Source: CAWGGS01 sp963822095 (GTDB taxonomy: Bacteria > Desulfobacterota > Desulfobulbia > Desulfobulbales > Desulfocapsaceae). Taken from it: DNA of 64,000 nt. The position numbers were made by a program, and so were the translations under genes. The stretch spans positions 124,001-188,000 of the forward strand of contig CAWGGS010000086.1 in NCBI GenBank assembly GCA_963822095.1, in the 5' to 3' direction. The notes beneath the pieces were generated by a model. The model did not search any database and was not told the origin of the DNA. It was given only the letters and a program-made list of their open reading frames with translations. Below, piece by piece: positions 8,592 through 17,522 of the stretch (its first letter is position 1; the number at the start of each line of letters is the position of its first letter).

Positions 8592-10049
8592 CTATCCAGT
8601 AAGACAGGGGTGCCTGGCAGCCGTCGTCTCGTCAAGCCTCTGCACTTTTGTGATATGAGGGGCCTGGTGGACAAGGTCGGGAGTATCTTTTGCCTCACGC
8701 ACTATTTGTTTAAAGGCCTCGATAAATAAATCGAGTTCATCCTTGCTCTCCGTCTCGGTCGGTTCAATCATGATGGCTCCACTGACCACCAATGGAAAAT
8801 AAATAGTTGGAGGATGAAAACCAAAATCCATCAGGCGTTTTGCCATATCAAGGGTCGACACCTTCAAATCATGTTGATTCTGATCGGAGAACACACATTC
8901 ATGCATGCAGGGACGGTCGTAGGCCAGGTGGAGATCTTTTTTCAGTTTCTCCTTAATATAATTGGCATTTAAGACGGCAAGCCGACTAGCTTTCTTTAGA
9001 TTGTCTGCCCCCATCAACCGTATGTAGCTATATGCCCGAACCAGGATACCGAAATTGCCGTGAAAGGCGTGAATACGGCCAATGGAATGGGGACGATCGG
9101 TATCCAGTACATACTTTCTGCCTTTCTTCATCACTTTCGGTACAGGCAAAAATTTTTCCAAACGCCTGACCACACAAACAGGCCCCGCGCCCGGTCCTCC
9201 ACCTCCATGGGGAGTGGAGAAGGTCTTATGGAGATTGAGGTGCAGGATATCAACACCACATTTTTTCATATCCACCACACCCATAACCGCATTCATGTTG
9301 GCACCGTCGGCATAGACCAGGCCTCCTCTGCCATGAACAATTTCGGCAATCTGTCTAATGTTTTCTTCAAACAATCCAAGCGTGTTGGGGTTGGTGACCA
9401 TAATTCCAGCAGTCCGTTCATCCATCAATTCATCGATCACCTCCGGGGCAATGATCCCCTCGGGACCTGATTTCACAGGGACGGGATGCAGCCCACACAA
9501 AGCCGCGCTTGCAGGATTGGTACCGTGCGCCGTATCCGGAATGAGGATCTTATCTCTTTTTGACCCGCGGCTTTTATGATAGGCGGAAAAGATCAACATA
9601 CCGGTCAGTTCACCATGGGCCCCGGCAGCCGGCTGCAGGGACACGGCATCAAGGCCGGTGATCTCAGCAAGATACCTCTGCAGCTCATACATTATATGAA
9701 GCGTTCCCTGACAGGAGTCATCGGAGAGCATCGGATGGGCCGATGCCAGTGCCGGGGTTGCAGCTATCTTGTCATTGATCTTGGGATTGTATTTCATCGT
9801 GCAGGAGCCCAATGGATACATCCCTGTATCTATACCGAAATTCCATTGCGAGAGCCTGGTATAATGACGAACGACATCCAACTCCCCAAGATCGGGAAAA
9901 TCCGGCCCATCTCCGGCTATCTCGGAATCCAGCCTTGCGGTAGGAACATCGCTTTCTGCAATGTCCATGGCCCTACGTCCTTTCTTTCCTTTTTCCCAGA
10001 GCAGGGGCTCATTCATGATCATACCGCTTGCAGCAAAAACGTTTTTCAT
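8592..10049 (-). CDS. gcvPB: Glycine decarboxylase (P-protein) subunit 2
   Basis: A 485-residue PLP enzyme subunit, the C-terminal half of P-protein in organisms with a split enzyme. The PLP lysine is in NLHKTFSTPHGGGGPG, a near-invariant glycine-rich motif, and the preceding DILHL is also typical. With GcvPA it decarboxylates glycine and transfers the aminomethyl group to the lipoyl arm of H-protein. Its start overlaps the gcvPA stop by 4 bases. The cleavage system also can run in reverse (glycine synthase) in anaerobes. Confidence 0.96.
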   Translation of the reverse strand: MKNVFAASGMIMNEPLLWEKGKKGRRAMDIAESDVPTARLDSEIAGDGPDFPDLGELDVVRHYTRLSQWNFGIDTGMYPLGSCTMKYNPKINDKIAATPALASAHPMLSDDSCQGTLHIMYELQRYLAEITGLDAVSLQPAAGAHGELTGMLIFSAYHKSRGSKRDKILIPDTAHGTNPASAALCGLHPVPVKSGPEGIIAPEVIDELMDERTAGIMVTNPNTLGLFEENIRQIAEIVHGRGGLVYADGANMNAVMGVVDMKKCGVDILHLNLHKTFSTPHGGGGPGAGPVCVVRRLEKFLPVPKVMKKGRKYVLDTDRPHSIGRIHAFHGNFGILVRAYSYIRLMGADNLKKASRLAVLNANYIKEKLKKDLHLAYDRPCMHECVFSDQNQHDLKVSTLDMAKRLMDFGFHPPTIYFPLVVSGAIMIEPTETESKDELDLFIEAFKQIVREAKDTPDLVHQAPHITKVQRLDETTAARHPCLTG

Positions 10050-11380
10050 TTCTTTACCTCCCTGACAACGGCATCCATGACTTCTCTGCCCACCGTTTCG
10101 GTGACGCAGAAGAGATACTTTCCTTCCAGTTCGGGGTAATACGTATCAAGCTCCAGTCCGGCAATGATTTTTTTCTTTTTAAGTCTTCCTGCCGCTGACT
10201 TGAATCTCTTGGGAAATCCGACCACAAATTCGTTGAATGTAGGGGATGAGAAGGTAATTTCAGCCCCGGCCCGAGTCAGCTCTTTCTTGAAATATTCAGC
10301 CTTGTCGTAGTTCAGGCGAGAAAGCTCCCGAATCCCCGATCCACCCAGGCATGCCATATACATGCCTGCAGTCATTGCGCAAAGCCCCTGGTTGGAACAG
10401 ATATTGGAAGTAGCCTTTTCCCGGCGTATATGCTGTTCCCGGGTGGCAAGGGTCAAGACATACCCCCGTTTTCCCTCAAGGTCCGTGGTCTGGCCGACCA
10501 GGCGCCCCGGCATACTGCGGACGTACTTCTCAAGACAGGCGAACATGCCAAGCCCCGGACCGCCGAAAGACCGCGGAATTCCGAAACTCTGTCCTTCACC
10601 GCAGGTAACATCCGCACCACAACTCCCCGGATTTTTGACCAATCCGTAGGCCAGGGGTTCAGTAAAACAGGTTATAAAAACGGCCTGGGCACCATGTATC
10701 TTTTCCGCTGCTGAAGCGAGATCCTCTATGACGCCGAAAAAATTGGGGGATTGAATTGCCACCGCTGCAAGCTCGTCCTCAGCGGACAGGCCTGAAAGAT
10801 CGGTACGACCGTCAGACAGATAGGGAATCTCCACCACCTCAAATTCCGTCGGTCGAAAATAGGTCTCAACCACCTGTCGGTAATGGGGATGAACGGCTCT
10901 TGAAATTGCCACTTTTCTTTTCTTCTTCGCAATTCTGATACCCATCAACAGGGCTTCAGCAAGGGCAGAGGCCCCATCATAGATGGAGGCGTTGGCCACA
11001 TCCATACCGAGCAAGCGCGCCGTAAGTGTCTGGTATTCAAAAATTCCCTGTAAGGTTCCCTGTGCCATCTCGGGCTGATACGGGGTGTAAGCGGTCAGGA
11101 ATTCGGAGCGACTCGTCAGTGCCGGTATTATTGCCGGGATATGGTGATCATAGCTACCGGCTCCGATAAGGACATTGAAATCCGGCTGTACCTCCATCAT
11201 ATCGGCTATTTCCTTGACCTGTTCATTGAGCTCCCATTCGGTTGTCGGTGCCGGCAGGACCATTGGCGCATCTCGACGACACTCCCGGGGCACCTGGGAA
11301 AAAAGATCATCGAGACTGTCCGCCCCAACGTCCCGGAGCATGGATGTGATTTCTTCTTTGGTATGGGGTAAAAATCGCAT
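10046..11380 (-). CDS. gcvPA: Glycine decarboxylase (P-protein) subunit 1
   Basis: A 444-residue protein matching the N-terminal half of P-protein, starting MRFLPHTKEEITSML as the family does. The segment YTPYQPEMAQGTLQ is a hallmark of GcvPA, as is GPGLGMFACLEKYVR. It forms the heterotetramer with GcvPB and contributes to the active site but has no PLP lysine. It follows gcvH by 25 bases. Split P-protein is common in anaerobic bacteria and fits the rest of the window. Confidence 0.95.
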   Translation of the reverse strand: MRFLPHTKEEITSMLRDVGADSLDDLFSQVPRECRRDAPMVLPAPTTEWELNEQVKEIADMMEVQPDFNVLIGAGSYDHHIPAIIPALTSRSEFLTAYTPYQPEMAQGTLQGIFEYQTLTARLLGMDVANASIYDGASALAEALLMGIRIAKKKRKVAISRAVHPHYRQVVETYFRPTEFEVVEIPYLSDGRTDLSGLSAEDELAAVAIQSPNFFGVIEDLASAAEKIHGAQAVFITCFTEPLAYGLVKNPGSCGADVTCGEGQSFGIPRSFGGPGLGMFACLEKYVRSMPGRLVGQTTDLEGKRGYVLTLATREQHIRREKATSNICSNQGLCAMTAGMYMACLGGSGIRELSRLNYDKAEYFKKELTRAGAEITFSSPTFNEFVVGFPKRFKSAAGRLKKKKIIAGLELDTYYPELEGKYLFCVTETVGREVMDAVVREVKK

Positions 11381-11405
11381 ACGTTTATCCTCTTATTAAA
11401 AGGGA

Positions 11406-11801
11406 TCAACCATTGAGTATATCAAGATACTCATCAACCGTGAGCAGATTGTCCAACTCTTGCAGATCGTTTGGTCGTATTCTGACAATCCAGTTGTTAT
11501 AGGAGTCCTGATTAACCAGTTCGGGATTATCGACCAAGTCCTCATTGACCTCGACGATCTCTCCGCCCAAGGGCAGATAGATCTCCGAAACTGCCTTTAC
11601 CGATTCTAATGCCCCGAATTCCTCTCCTTGAGCGAATTCGTCCCCTACCTCAGGCATTTCTACAAAGACGATATCTCCCAGTTGGTCCTGGGCATAATCA
11701 CTAATGCCGACCAACGCCGTCTCACTTTCGATTTTCACCCACTCATGGTCCTTGGTATAATGCAGATCTTCCGGTAAGTTCAGCTCGTTAATTTCTTTCA
11801 T
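11406..11801 (-). CDS. gcvH: Glycine cleavage system H protein
   Basis: A 131-residue lipoyl carrier. The motif GALESVKAVSEIYLP includes the lipoylated lysine K69, and HEWVKIE and GISDYAQDQLGDIVFVE are typical H-protein strands. It shuttles the aminomethyl intermediate between P-, T- and L-proteins. The 200-base gap to gcvT (11802-12001) holds an AGGAGAGG ribosome site close to the start but no recognised riboswitch. Confidence 0.97.
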   Translation of the reverse strand: MKEINELNLPEDLHYTKDHEWVKIESETALVGISDYAQDQLGDIVFVEMPEVGDEFAQGEEFGALESVKAVSEIYLPLGGEIVEVNEDLVDNPELVNQDSYNNWIVRIRPNDLQELDNLLTVDEYLDILNG

Positions 11802-12001
11802 GATTTATTTCCTCTCCTGTCTGATGTACTCAATCCAAATGAAATCATAAATTTTTGTTTTATTAGCAAGTATGTCCACTATCAAGACATCCAAAAATAA
11901 TTAACCTGGCATGGATTCTATTGTCTTCTATCTTTGCCTCCGGAACTGGAAATTTGACCAATTTGCTGAGAGCGAACATAAAGACAGTTTTTCAGTTTGC
12001 C

Positions 12002-13285
12002 TCAAAGCATCTTTCCAATTGCAGAAAAGGCTGTCCGATCAGGGCGTATATCGCTTCGAACTTCAACAGTTACCTTTCTTTTTCCATCTGTAAGGACAAT
12101 GTTTTGGCCGACAGGCATCGGTTCTTTCACCTTGACAAAACCGCAGCAAAGACCTCTGGGAATAAAACCAGCAGGCTTTCCCGAGGTCTTGGCAGTGGCA
12201 ATACCGATGATGGTCCCATCGATCCTTCCGATGGACATATCGGTAGTGCAGGTAAGGATGGTTCCAATCTTTCTGCCTTCCAGATCCGTTACAAAACTGT
12301 CTTCTCCGGCATTTATCTTCCTCGGATCATATCCGGCAAAGGCAAAGGTATAATCCTCGTCGTCACCTTTTAACAGGGACTTGGCACCAATAAAGGCTTT
12401 GCTAAAGCCTTTTCCACTATCGTCCCATGGAAGGGCAAACTGCCAAGGATTGTTTATAAAAGGCCAGTTCCCGATATCTTGATGGGAGAGGGGCAGAACG
12501 GCTCCGGCCCGCAGGGAGTCACGGGCAGCCAAACCGCAGGGAATAACGCCGTGGTCCTGCCCGGCCTCCAGAATCAACTCCCAGGTCTCAAGGGTTCTTG
12601 TTGAATCGACATAGAGTTCAAAACCGAACTCGCCGGTATATCCGGTACGGGAGAGCAACACCGGAGTACCGTTTACCAATTCGACTTTTAATCCTTCGGG
12701 GGCCTTGCCATCAAGCCAACCCTTGAAAGAGAAATATGGCATTTTCTCGAAGACCCTATCAGCGTTTCTGATGATTTTTTGCAAGATCTTACCTGAAGCG
12801 GGTCCCTGGAGGTCCATCTTCCCTACCCTGTCGGTCATATCGGATATCACAAGCCCCTGTACTTTTTCACAGTCTTTCAGGTGCGCAGCAACAACTCCTC
12901 CCATTCCAGCGTTGACCACCACCATGAAGACATCCTGGGCTGCCTGACATACGATGGCGTCGTCAATAACATGGCCGACTTGATTGAGAAAAACACCGTA
13001 AACACACCGGCCGTCAATAAGCGGTGTCTTTTTAAGGCCGAGACAGGCATCAAGATCCCGGGAAAAGCAATCCTGCAGCAGACCCCGGGCTGGATTTCCG
13101 CTCACAATAACAACAGCCATGTGGCTGGTATCAAAGAGACCGGCGCCGGTTAGAACAGCCATATGCTCTGTCTTAGCACCGGTTGGATACCAGAGCGGCA
13201 TCTCGTATGAAGCAAAAGGGGCCATGTTTGCTCCACGTTGAGTGTGCCAACCATGCAACATCGTCTTTTTATTCTCTTCCGTCAT
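12002..13285 (-). CDS. gcvT: Glycine cleavage system T protein (aminomethyltransferase)
   Basis: A 427-residue aminomethyltransferase with the GcvT opening (LHGWHTQRGANMAPFA, GLFDTSHM) and the folate-site segments LSRTGYTGEFGFELY and CGLAARDSLRAGA. It is about 60 residues longer than E. coli GcvT, partly because of an insertion around residues 275-310 (WQFALPWDD region). It releases ammonia and passes the methylene group to tetrahydrofolate. It is the first gene of the gcv string; a family A repeat remnant lies in the short gap to the Lrp-type gene. Confidence 0.93.
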   Translation of the reverse strand: MTEENKKTMLHGWHTQRGANMAPFASYEMPLWYPTGAKTEHMAVLTGAGLFDTSHMAVVIVSGNPARGLLQDCFSRDLDACLGLKKTPLIDGRCVYGVFLNQVGHVIDDAIVCQAAQDVFMVVVNAGMGGVVAAHLKDCEKVQGLVISDMTDRVGKMDLQGPASGKILQKIIRNADRVFEKMPYFSFKGWLDGKAPEGLKVELVNGTPVLLSRTGYTGEFGFELYVDSTRTLETWELILEAGQDHGVIPCGLAARDSLRAGAVLPLSHQDIGNWPFINNPWQFALPWDDSGKGFSKAFIGAKSLLKGDDEDYTFAFAGYDPRKINAGEDSFVTDLEGRKIGTILTCTTDMSIGRIDGTIIGIATAKTSGKPAGFIPRGLCCGFVKVKEPMPVGQNIVLTDGKRKVTVEVRSDIRPDRTAFSAIGKML

Positions 13286-13306
13286 CCTCTTGCACCTTGT
13301 TTTAAT

Positions 13307-13370
13307 CTGATTACCACTACAGTTCAGCTACTGCTCCAGGGAGTGAGCTGAGTTTCAGGGGAAATCACAT
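13307..13370. repeat. Family A repeat, internally deleted copy 2
   Basis: About 64 bp starting CTGATTACCACT, continuing TTCAGCTACTG.TCCAGGGAGTGAGCTG and ending TTTCAGGGGAAATCA. Both ends match the full copy at 53514-53688, but the central ~110 bp is missing, so this is a deletion derivative. It lies between the Lrp-type gene and gcvT, in the likely promoter region of the gcv operon. Confidence 0.7.
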
Positions 13371-13399
13371 TTTTTAATGAACGGGCTTAACCGTGCCGA

Positions 13400-13843
13400 T
13401 CAGTTAACCAGAGGTACCTTCAAGTCGAAGCTCTTGTACACCACAAAAGTTTCCACAGACCCCACGTCGTTGATTTTGGAAACCTCTTCGGTATAAAATT
13501 CCAAAATCCCAAAACTTTTCCGCAACAAGGCCAAAACGATCAAATCAAAACGACCTGTCACCACCGAAACCGAGACGACACCACGTAACAAACTAAATTC
13601 TTTTCCTTTTTTTACAAGATCCATATCATTTAATTTGACTCCGATGAAGACCACGTACTGATCCGGTATCGCCGCTGGGTCGACCAGACCGGTAATCTCA
13701 ACAACCCCTTCCTTCTCCATCTTCCGAACACGCGATCTTACCGTCGCTTCTGAAACCGAGAGCTCTTCGGCAATTTTTTTAAACGGTACTCGTCCATCCT
13801 TCAGGCGGGTTATGATAGAAATATTCAATTCATCGATTTTCAT
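13400..13843 (-). CDS. Lrp/AsnC-family transcriptional regulator
   Basis: A 147-residue protein with an N-terminal winged HTH (VPFKKIAEELSVSEATVRSRVRKM, about residues 19-42) and a C-terminal RAM/AsnC ligand domain (FIGVKLND, VVTGRFDLIVLAL). Lrp-type regulators respond to amino acids. Location immediately upstream of gcvT in the same direction suggests control of glycine cleavage, perhaps in response to glycine; that link is inferred from position. Confidence 0.87.
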   Translation of the reverse strand: MKIDELNISIITRLKDGRVPFKKIAEELSVSEATVRSRVRKMEKEGVVEITGLVDPAAIPDQYVVFIGVKLNDMDLVKKGKEFSLLRGVVSVSVVTGRFDLIVLALLRKSFGILEFYTEEVSKINDVGSVETFVVYKSFDLKVPLVN

Positions 13844-14092
13844 ACCACCGTTTCCTTTTACCGACCTTACTTCCTATTTTTTCAAAATTGATGATAATGG
13901 AAAAATACTACATTTAAATTTACATTTTCAAGAATTTTTTAGCAATTTTTTTCATGTTTAAGCATTTTTTTCTGTGCGCCATCACGACAATCCGATCAAA
14001 CCAGATGATGCCGCCCCAAACAGCTAACCGACGCCACTTTGTTCTATTTATCTTTTCAAATGCTCGCCGGCATTTCAAGGAGATTACTCACC

Positions 14093-14320
14093 ATGTCCTG
14101 TAAAATTGCAATTAACAGCGCTGGCCTCAGCAGATACGTTGCCGCCGTCAAGGCGGCTTGCAAAGAAGCGGACATGACGTTGATAAAAAAGGCTCATCTT
14201 GGTGGAACATGTATGAATCATGGCAGTATTCCGTCAAAGATTCTTGGGAAGGGCGCAAGCTCACGCCCCAAAAACAATTTTTTTTTTGAGAATGATCCTT
14301 CCCTTTGGTTTTCTCTATGA
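14093..14320 (+). pseudogene. Remnant of dihydrolipoyl dehydrogenase (lpd) N-terminus
   Basis: From an ATG at 14093 with AAGGAG nine bases upstream, the frame reads a degraded FAD-binding start (SAGLSRYVAAVKAAC) and then GGTCMNHGSIPSK, which is the redox-disulfide region GGTCxxxGCIPSK of lipoamide dehydrogenases with the second catalytic Cys changed to Ser. Homology stops at about 14265 and the frame ends at 14320; the remaining ~400 residues are absent. It probably was the L-protein gene of the adjacent glycine cleavage operon. Confidence 0.72.
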
Positions 14321-14344
14321 TTTTCCGAAACCTCGGCGAAATCA

Positions 14345-14970
14345 ATTGAACTGATACATACCCTTGCAAACCCGAAAGATGGTCTTGAGATCCATCTGAC
14401 CCGGTATACAGCTGACTTGTACAAAAAGGCTGAGGGTGCTAGCCAACTTATAAAAATCTTGGAAAAAAGGGATATTGAGCCTCTTAACAAAATGGAAGGA
14501 AACAGCTCTGAAAATTATCGTTTTCGATGTTGAACTGAAAAGCAAATTTAATAATTTCCTTCTCCATACCAAGGCCATTGATCCGACATCTACCGTTTTG
14601 GGACTCTGTCTCTTAATGGTAATGGCCAAGATCATACTTACCAGCATTACCAGCAATATCATCAACCTCACCCGATCAGCCGAGAGTTTTGGAAGGGGAA
14701 CGTAAACATCAAGGTGGAAGGGGAAGGCCCGGACGGACTGGGTCGGCTCGCATCTACCTTCAACAGCATGGCTTCCAGGATCAAAGAGTTGGTCGATAAC
14801 CTGGAACAAAAAGTTCAAGAACGAACGCTGGAACTTTCCGAGAGCGAGAATCGATTCAGAGCGATTATTGAAAATACCCCTCAGGGAATTCTTACAATAC
14901 TCAGCAGCTGCCTCGTAGCCAGCATGGCCAGCCTGATTATTTTTAGGACTAATAACTTTTTAATAATGGT
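14345..14970 (+). pseudogene. Decayed sensor histidine kinase fragment (HAMP-PAS)
   Basis: Three short frames read in order: a soluble helical piece (14345-14530), a hydrophobic helix followed by ITSNIINLTRSAESFGRG (14540-14700), then after a one-base shift VEGEGPDGLGRLASTFNSM and a coiled-coil with QERTLELSESENRFRAIIENT (14706-14890). The last two are a HAMP domain running into a PAS domain of a membrane sensor kinase. No kinase domain follows. The first piece may belong to the sensor's input domain or to a different gene. Confidence 0.65.
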
Positions 14971-15036
14971 TCTTACTTCTTTTGCCGATAAGAATTATAA
15001 TGGATATAAACAAGCTCAATTGCCATGGAGGGCAAA

Positions 15037-15171
15037 ATGACACCACGTGAAGCCATTCGAATTCTTATGCTCAGCCCTTTTTATTTTAGGCTGCCACCCA
15101 AAAACAGAAGACAGTTGATTAGAGAATTTTGCGATCTCTATACCCAAAGAGAAAAAGTCAGTAAAAAATGA
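15037..15171 (+). CDS. Small ORF, 44 residues
   Basis: ATG at 15037 is preceded by a strong GGAGG with six bases spacing. The peptide starts MTPREAIRILMLSPFYFRL, is basic at its C-terminus and has no obvious transmembrane segment. Similar short proteins beginning with an 'EAI..LMLSP.YFRL' pattern are, to my recollection, found in Desulfobacterota, but no function is known to me. It follows the decayed kinase region and is convergent with plsY. Confidence 0.5.
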   Translation: MTPREAIRILMLSPFYFRLPPKNRRQLIREFCDLYTQREKVSKK

Positions 15172-15222
15172 AATGCCGGGAGCAGAGATTTTTTGATACG
15201 TCCAGGGGAAACCCTATCTCCA

Positions 15223-15819
15223 TCACTTCGACTTCTTCCAGCTCTTTTCTTCGCCTTTTACAAGCCTTTTGATATTCTCCCTGTGTTTAATCCAGATCAG
15301 GCAGGCTATGGTCGCTGATGCGGAAACTACTATCTTGTCTCCTCCGAAAATCCCTATCCAGAAAGGGATCAGTGCAGATGCAACTAAAGAACCCACGGAA
15401 ACAAACCCGGTACATGCCACCGCAATAAGAAAGATTACAAGGCTTATGCCAATGGCCGGAGGAGAAAAATAGAAAAAAACTCCGAGGCCTGTTGCGACTC
15501 CCTTCCCCCCTCTAAATTTCAGATAAAGAGGGAACATATGGCCGGTAACCGCCAGAATGCCGCATAAAGAAATATAGAGGGTCCGGGCTTCGGATTCAGG
15601 GAGATATCTTCCGGCAAGCATCACCGGAAGATACCCTTTGGCAACGTCGCAAATGAGCGTCATAAGTCCGAATTTCTTGCCCAGAACCCGGCCAACATTG
15701 GTGGCCCCGATATTGCGGCTCCCCTCTCTCCGGACGTCGACCCCCAAGGCCTTGCCGATAAGAAGTCCAAACGGAACAGCACCGATAAGATAACTCCCGA
15801 GTAAAAAAATGCTCATCAT
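15223..15819 (-). CDS. plsY: Glycerol-3-phosphate acyltransferase PlsY
   Basis: A 198-residue polytopic membrane protein with the PlsY conserved loops: GSRNIGATNVGR (about residues 33-44), FRGGKGVATGLG (about 102-113) and a C-terminal HRENIKRL. It acylates glycerol-3-phosphate using acyl-phosphate in the inner membrane, the first step of phospholipid synthesis. A phospholipid phosphatase gene (pgpA) is close by on the other strand. Start at 15819 gives the normal family length. Confidence 0.95.
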   Translation of the reverse strand: MMSIFLLGSYLIGAVPFGLLIGKALGVDVRREGSRNIGATNVGRVLGKKFGLMTLICDVAKGYLPVMLAGRYLPESEARTLYISLCGILAVTGHMFPLYLKFRGGKGVATGLGVFFYFSPPAIGISLVIFLIAVACTGFVSVGSLVASALIPFWIGIFGGDKIVVSASATIACLIWIKHRENIKRLVKGEEKSWKKSK

Positions 15820-16014
15820 GATCAGGGTACGGATTCGGTTGAGTTTTTCTAAAAGACGATTATTGTTTCAGAAAAAGATCTGCGGGATCTCCCTCTTATA
15901 GTGTCTCTTTTCGTTGATGGCACAAACCACTGCAGTATGGTAAGATAAAGGGATGATTACTGCAAGAGATTAAAATCATATGAAATTAATTTTATTTTCT
16001 GTAAAGAGTTCCCC

Positions 16015-16533
16015 ATGACAATACATGCCATTCTCACATATCCAGACCCCATTCTCCGCCGGGAAACCGAAACGGTCTCATCCTTTGACAGCGCCCTGAA
16101 AAAACTCGCCGACGATATGGCCGATACAATGTACGACGCGCCGGGAGTCGGACTTGCAGCCCCCCAGGTAGGAGTTAGCAAACAGATTATTGTTGTCGAC
16201 CTCTCCAAGTCCAAAGATGAGAAAGATTTCATGCCCCTTATCAATCCCAAAATCATCAGCCATGAAGGATTCCAGATAGACGAAGAGGGATGCCTGAGCG
16301 TACCTGATCTAACATCCAAGGTCAAACGTTTCAAAAAAGTGCTGATTGCCTATCAGGACCTCGACGGTACTCCCATGGAGCTAAGCGCTGAAGATCGGTT
16401 TGCTGTTGTCCTCCAGCATGAGATCGATCATCTTCACGGTATCCTTTTCATCGACCATCTCAGTTCTCTGAAACGACAGCTCTACAAAAAAAAGGTCAAA
16501 AAGATGCTCTCTCATGAGGCACGGCTCAATTGA
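16015..16533 (+). CDS. def: Peptide deformylase
   Basis: A 172-residue metalloenzyme with the three family motifs: GVGLAAPQVG (residues 44-53), EGCLS (91-95, metal ligand C93) and QHEIDHLHG (134-142, ligands H135 and H139, catalytic E136). It removes the formyl group from nascent N-terminal methionine. The stop codon overlaps the start of fmt, so formylation and deformylation genes are coupled, as in many bacteria. Confidence 0.97.
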   Translation: MTIHAILTYPDPILRRETETVSSFDSALKKLADDMADTMYDAPGVGLAAPQVGVSKQIIVVDLSKSKDEKDFMPLINPKIISHEGFQIDEEGCLSVPDLTSKVKRFKKVLIAYQDLDGTPMELSAEDRFAVVLQHEIDHLHGILFIDHLSSLKRQLYKKKVKKMLSHEARLN

Positions 16534-17483
16534 TAAAAACCTATCGAATCCTTTTTATGGGTACGCCAGATTTTGCGGTCCCCGTTTTAAAAGCCCTACT
16601 CGCAGGTCCCGACCGGGTAATAGCAGTCGTGACTCAACCGGACAGGGAAAAGGGCCGGGGAAAAAAACTTGCACCGCCACCGGTCAAGGTCGAAGCCCTT
16701 GCCGCAGGCATTCCCATCCTTCAACCCTCAAGGATCAAAACTCGGGAGTTTAGGGAAACTCTGGAAGGATTCAGACCGGACATTATAGTGGTAGCCGCCT
16801 ACGGCCGGATCCTTCCTCCTTCGATCCTCCATTTGCCGCCCCTTGGCTGCATCAACGTCCATGGATCGCTGTTGCCACAATATCGTGGGGCAGCCCCCAT
16901 CCAATGGGCTGTTATCAATGGTGAAACCGAGGTTGGAGTAACTATTATGCAGATGAACGAGGGGATGGATACAGGTGACATCCTTCTACCTGCCAGCCTC
17001 TCTGCCACCATCAACGAAACGGCAGGAAGCCTTTTCACAAAGCTTGCAGCCCTGGGCGCCGAGACGCTTCTCCGGGCTCTCGATCTTCTTCGAGAGAACA
17101 AATTGCACTCAATCCCTCAGGATCACAGCCAGGCATCCGTTGCTCCGATGCTGACCAAAGAGCACGGACTCATTGACTGGAAGCGGCCGGCAACAGAGCT
17201 CCACTGCTGGATACGAGGATTGGATCCCTGGCCAACCGCCTACAGTTTTCTTGGGCAGAAACGTTTTCGCTTCTTTGCCCCGGAAGTTGTTTCACCCGCG
17301 GCACAATCGCCCCCCGGAACCCTCCTTTGCGCTGATAAGGACGGACTTTTGATCGCTACGGGTGAAAACGCCCTTTTGGTAAGAGAAATCCAGCCAGAGG
17401 GTGGAAAACGCATGAGCGTCAATGCCTTTATCTGCGGTCACCCGCTTTCTGTGGGCGACTGTTTCACCGATACCCGATGCTAA
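16530..17483 (+). CDS. fmt: Methionyl-tRNA formyltransferase
   Basis: A 317-residue enzyme with the N-terminal formyltransferase domain (ILFMGTPDFAVP, VHGSLLPQYRGAAPIQW, MDTGDIL) and the C-terminal Fmt domain (LDPWPTAY). It formylates Met-tRNA for initiation. The likely start is TTG at 16530, because the first in-frame ATG (16557) would remove the first beta strand; a GAGG lies upstream. The TTG start overlaps the def stop by 4 bases. Confidence 0.95.
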   Translation: MIKTYRILFMGTPDFAVPVLKALLAGPDRVIAVVTQPDREKGRGKKLAPPPVKVEALAAGIPILQPSRIKTREFRETLEGFRPDIIVVAAYGRILPPSILHLPPLGCINVHGSLLPQYRGAAPIQWAVINGETEVGVTIMQMNEGMDTGDILLPASLSATINETAGSLFTKLAALGAETLLRALDLLRENKLHSIPQDHSQASVAPMLTKEHGLIDWKRPATELHCWIRGLDPWPTAYSFLGQKRFRFFAPEVVSPAAQSPPGTLLCADKDGLLIATGENALLVREIQPEGGKRMSVNAFICGHPLSVGDCFTDTRC

Positions 17484-17522
17484 AAATTGACCGCCCGAAA
17501 ATCACTCTCATCCCCTGACCAG

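Noticed and set aside
13286..13399. Glycine riboswitch upstream of gcvT
   Set aside because: The gap is only 114 bases and about half is a repeat remnant; no paired glycine aptamer core was seen.
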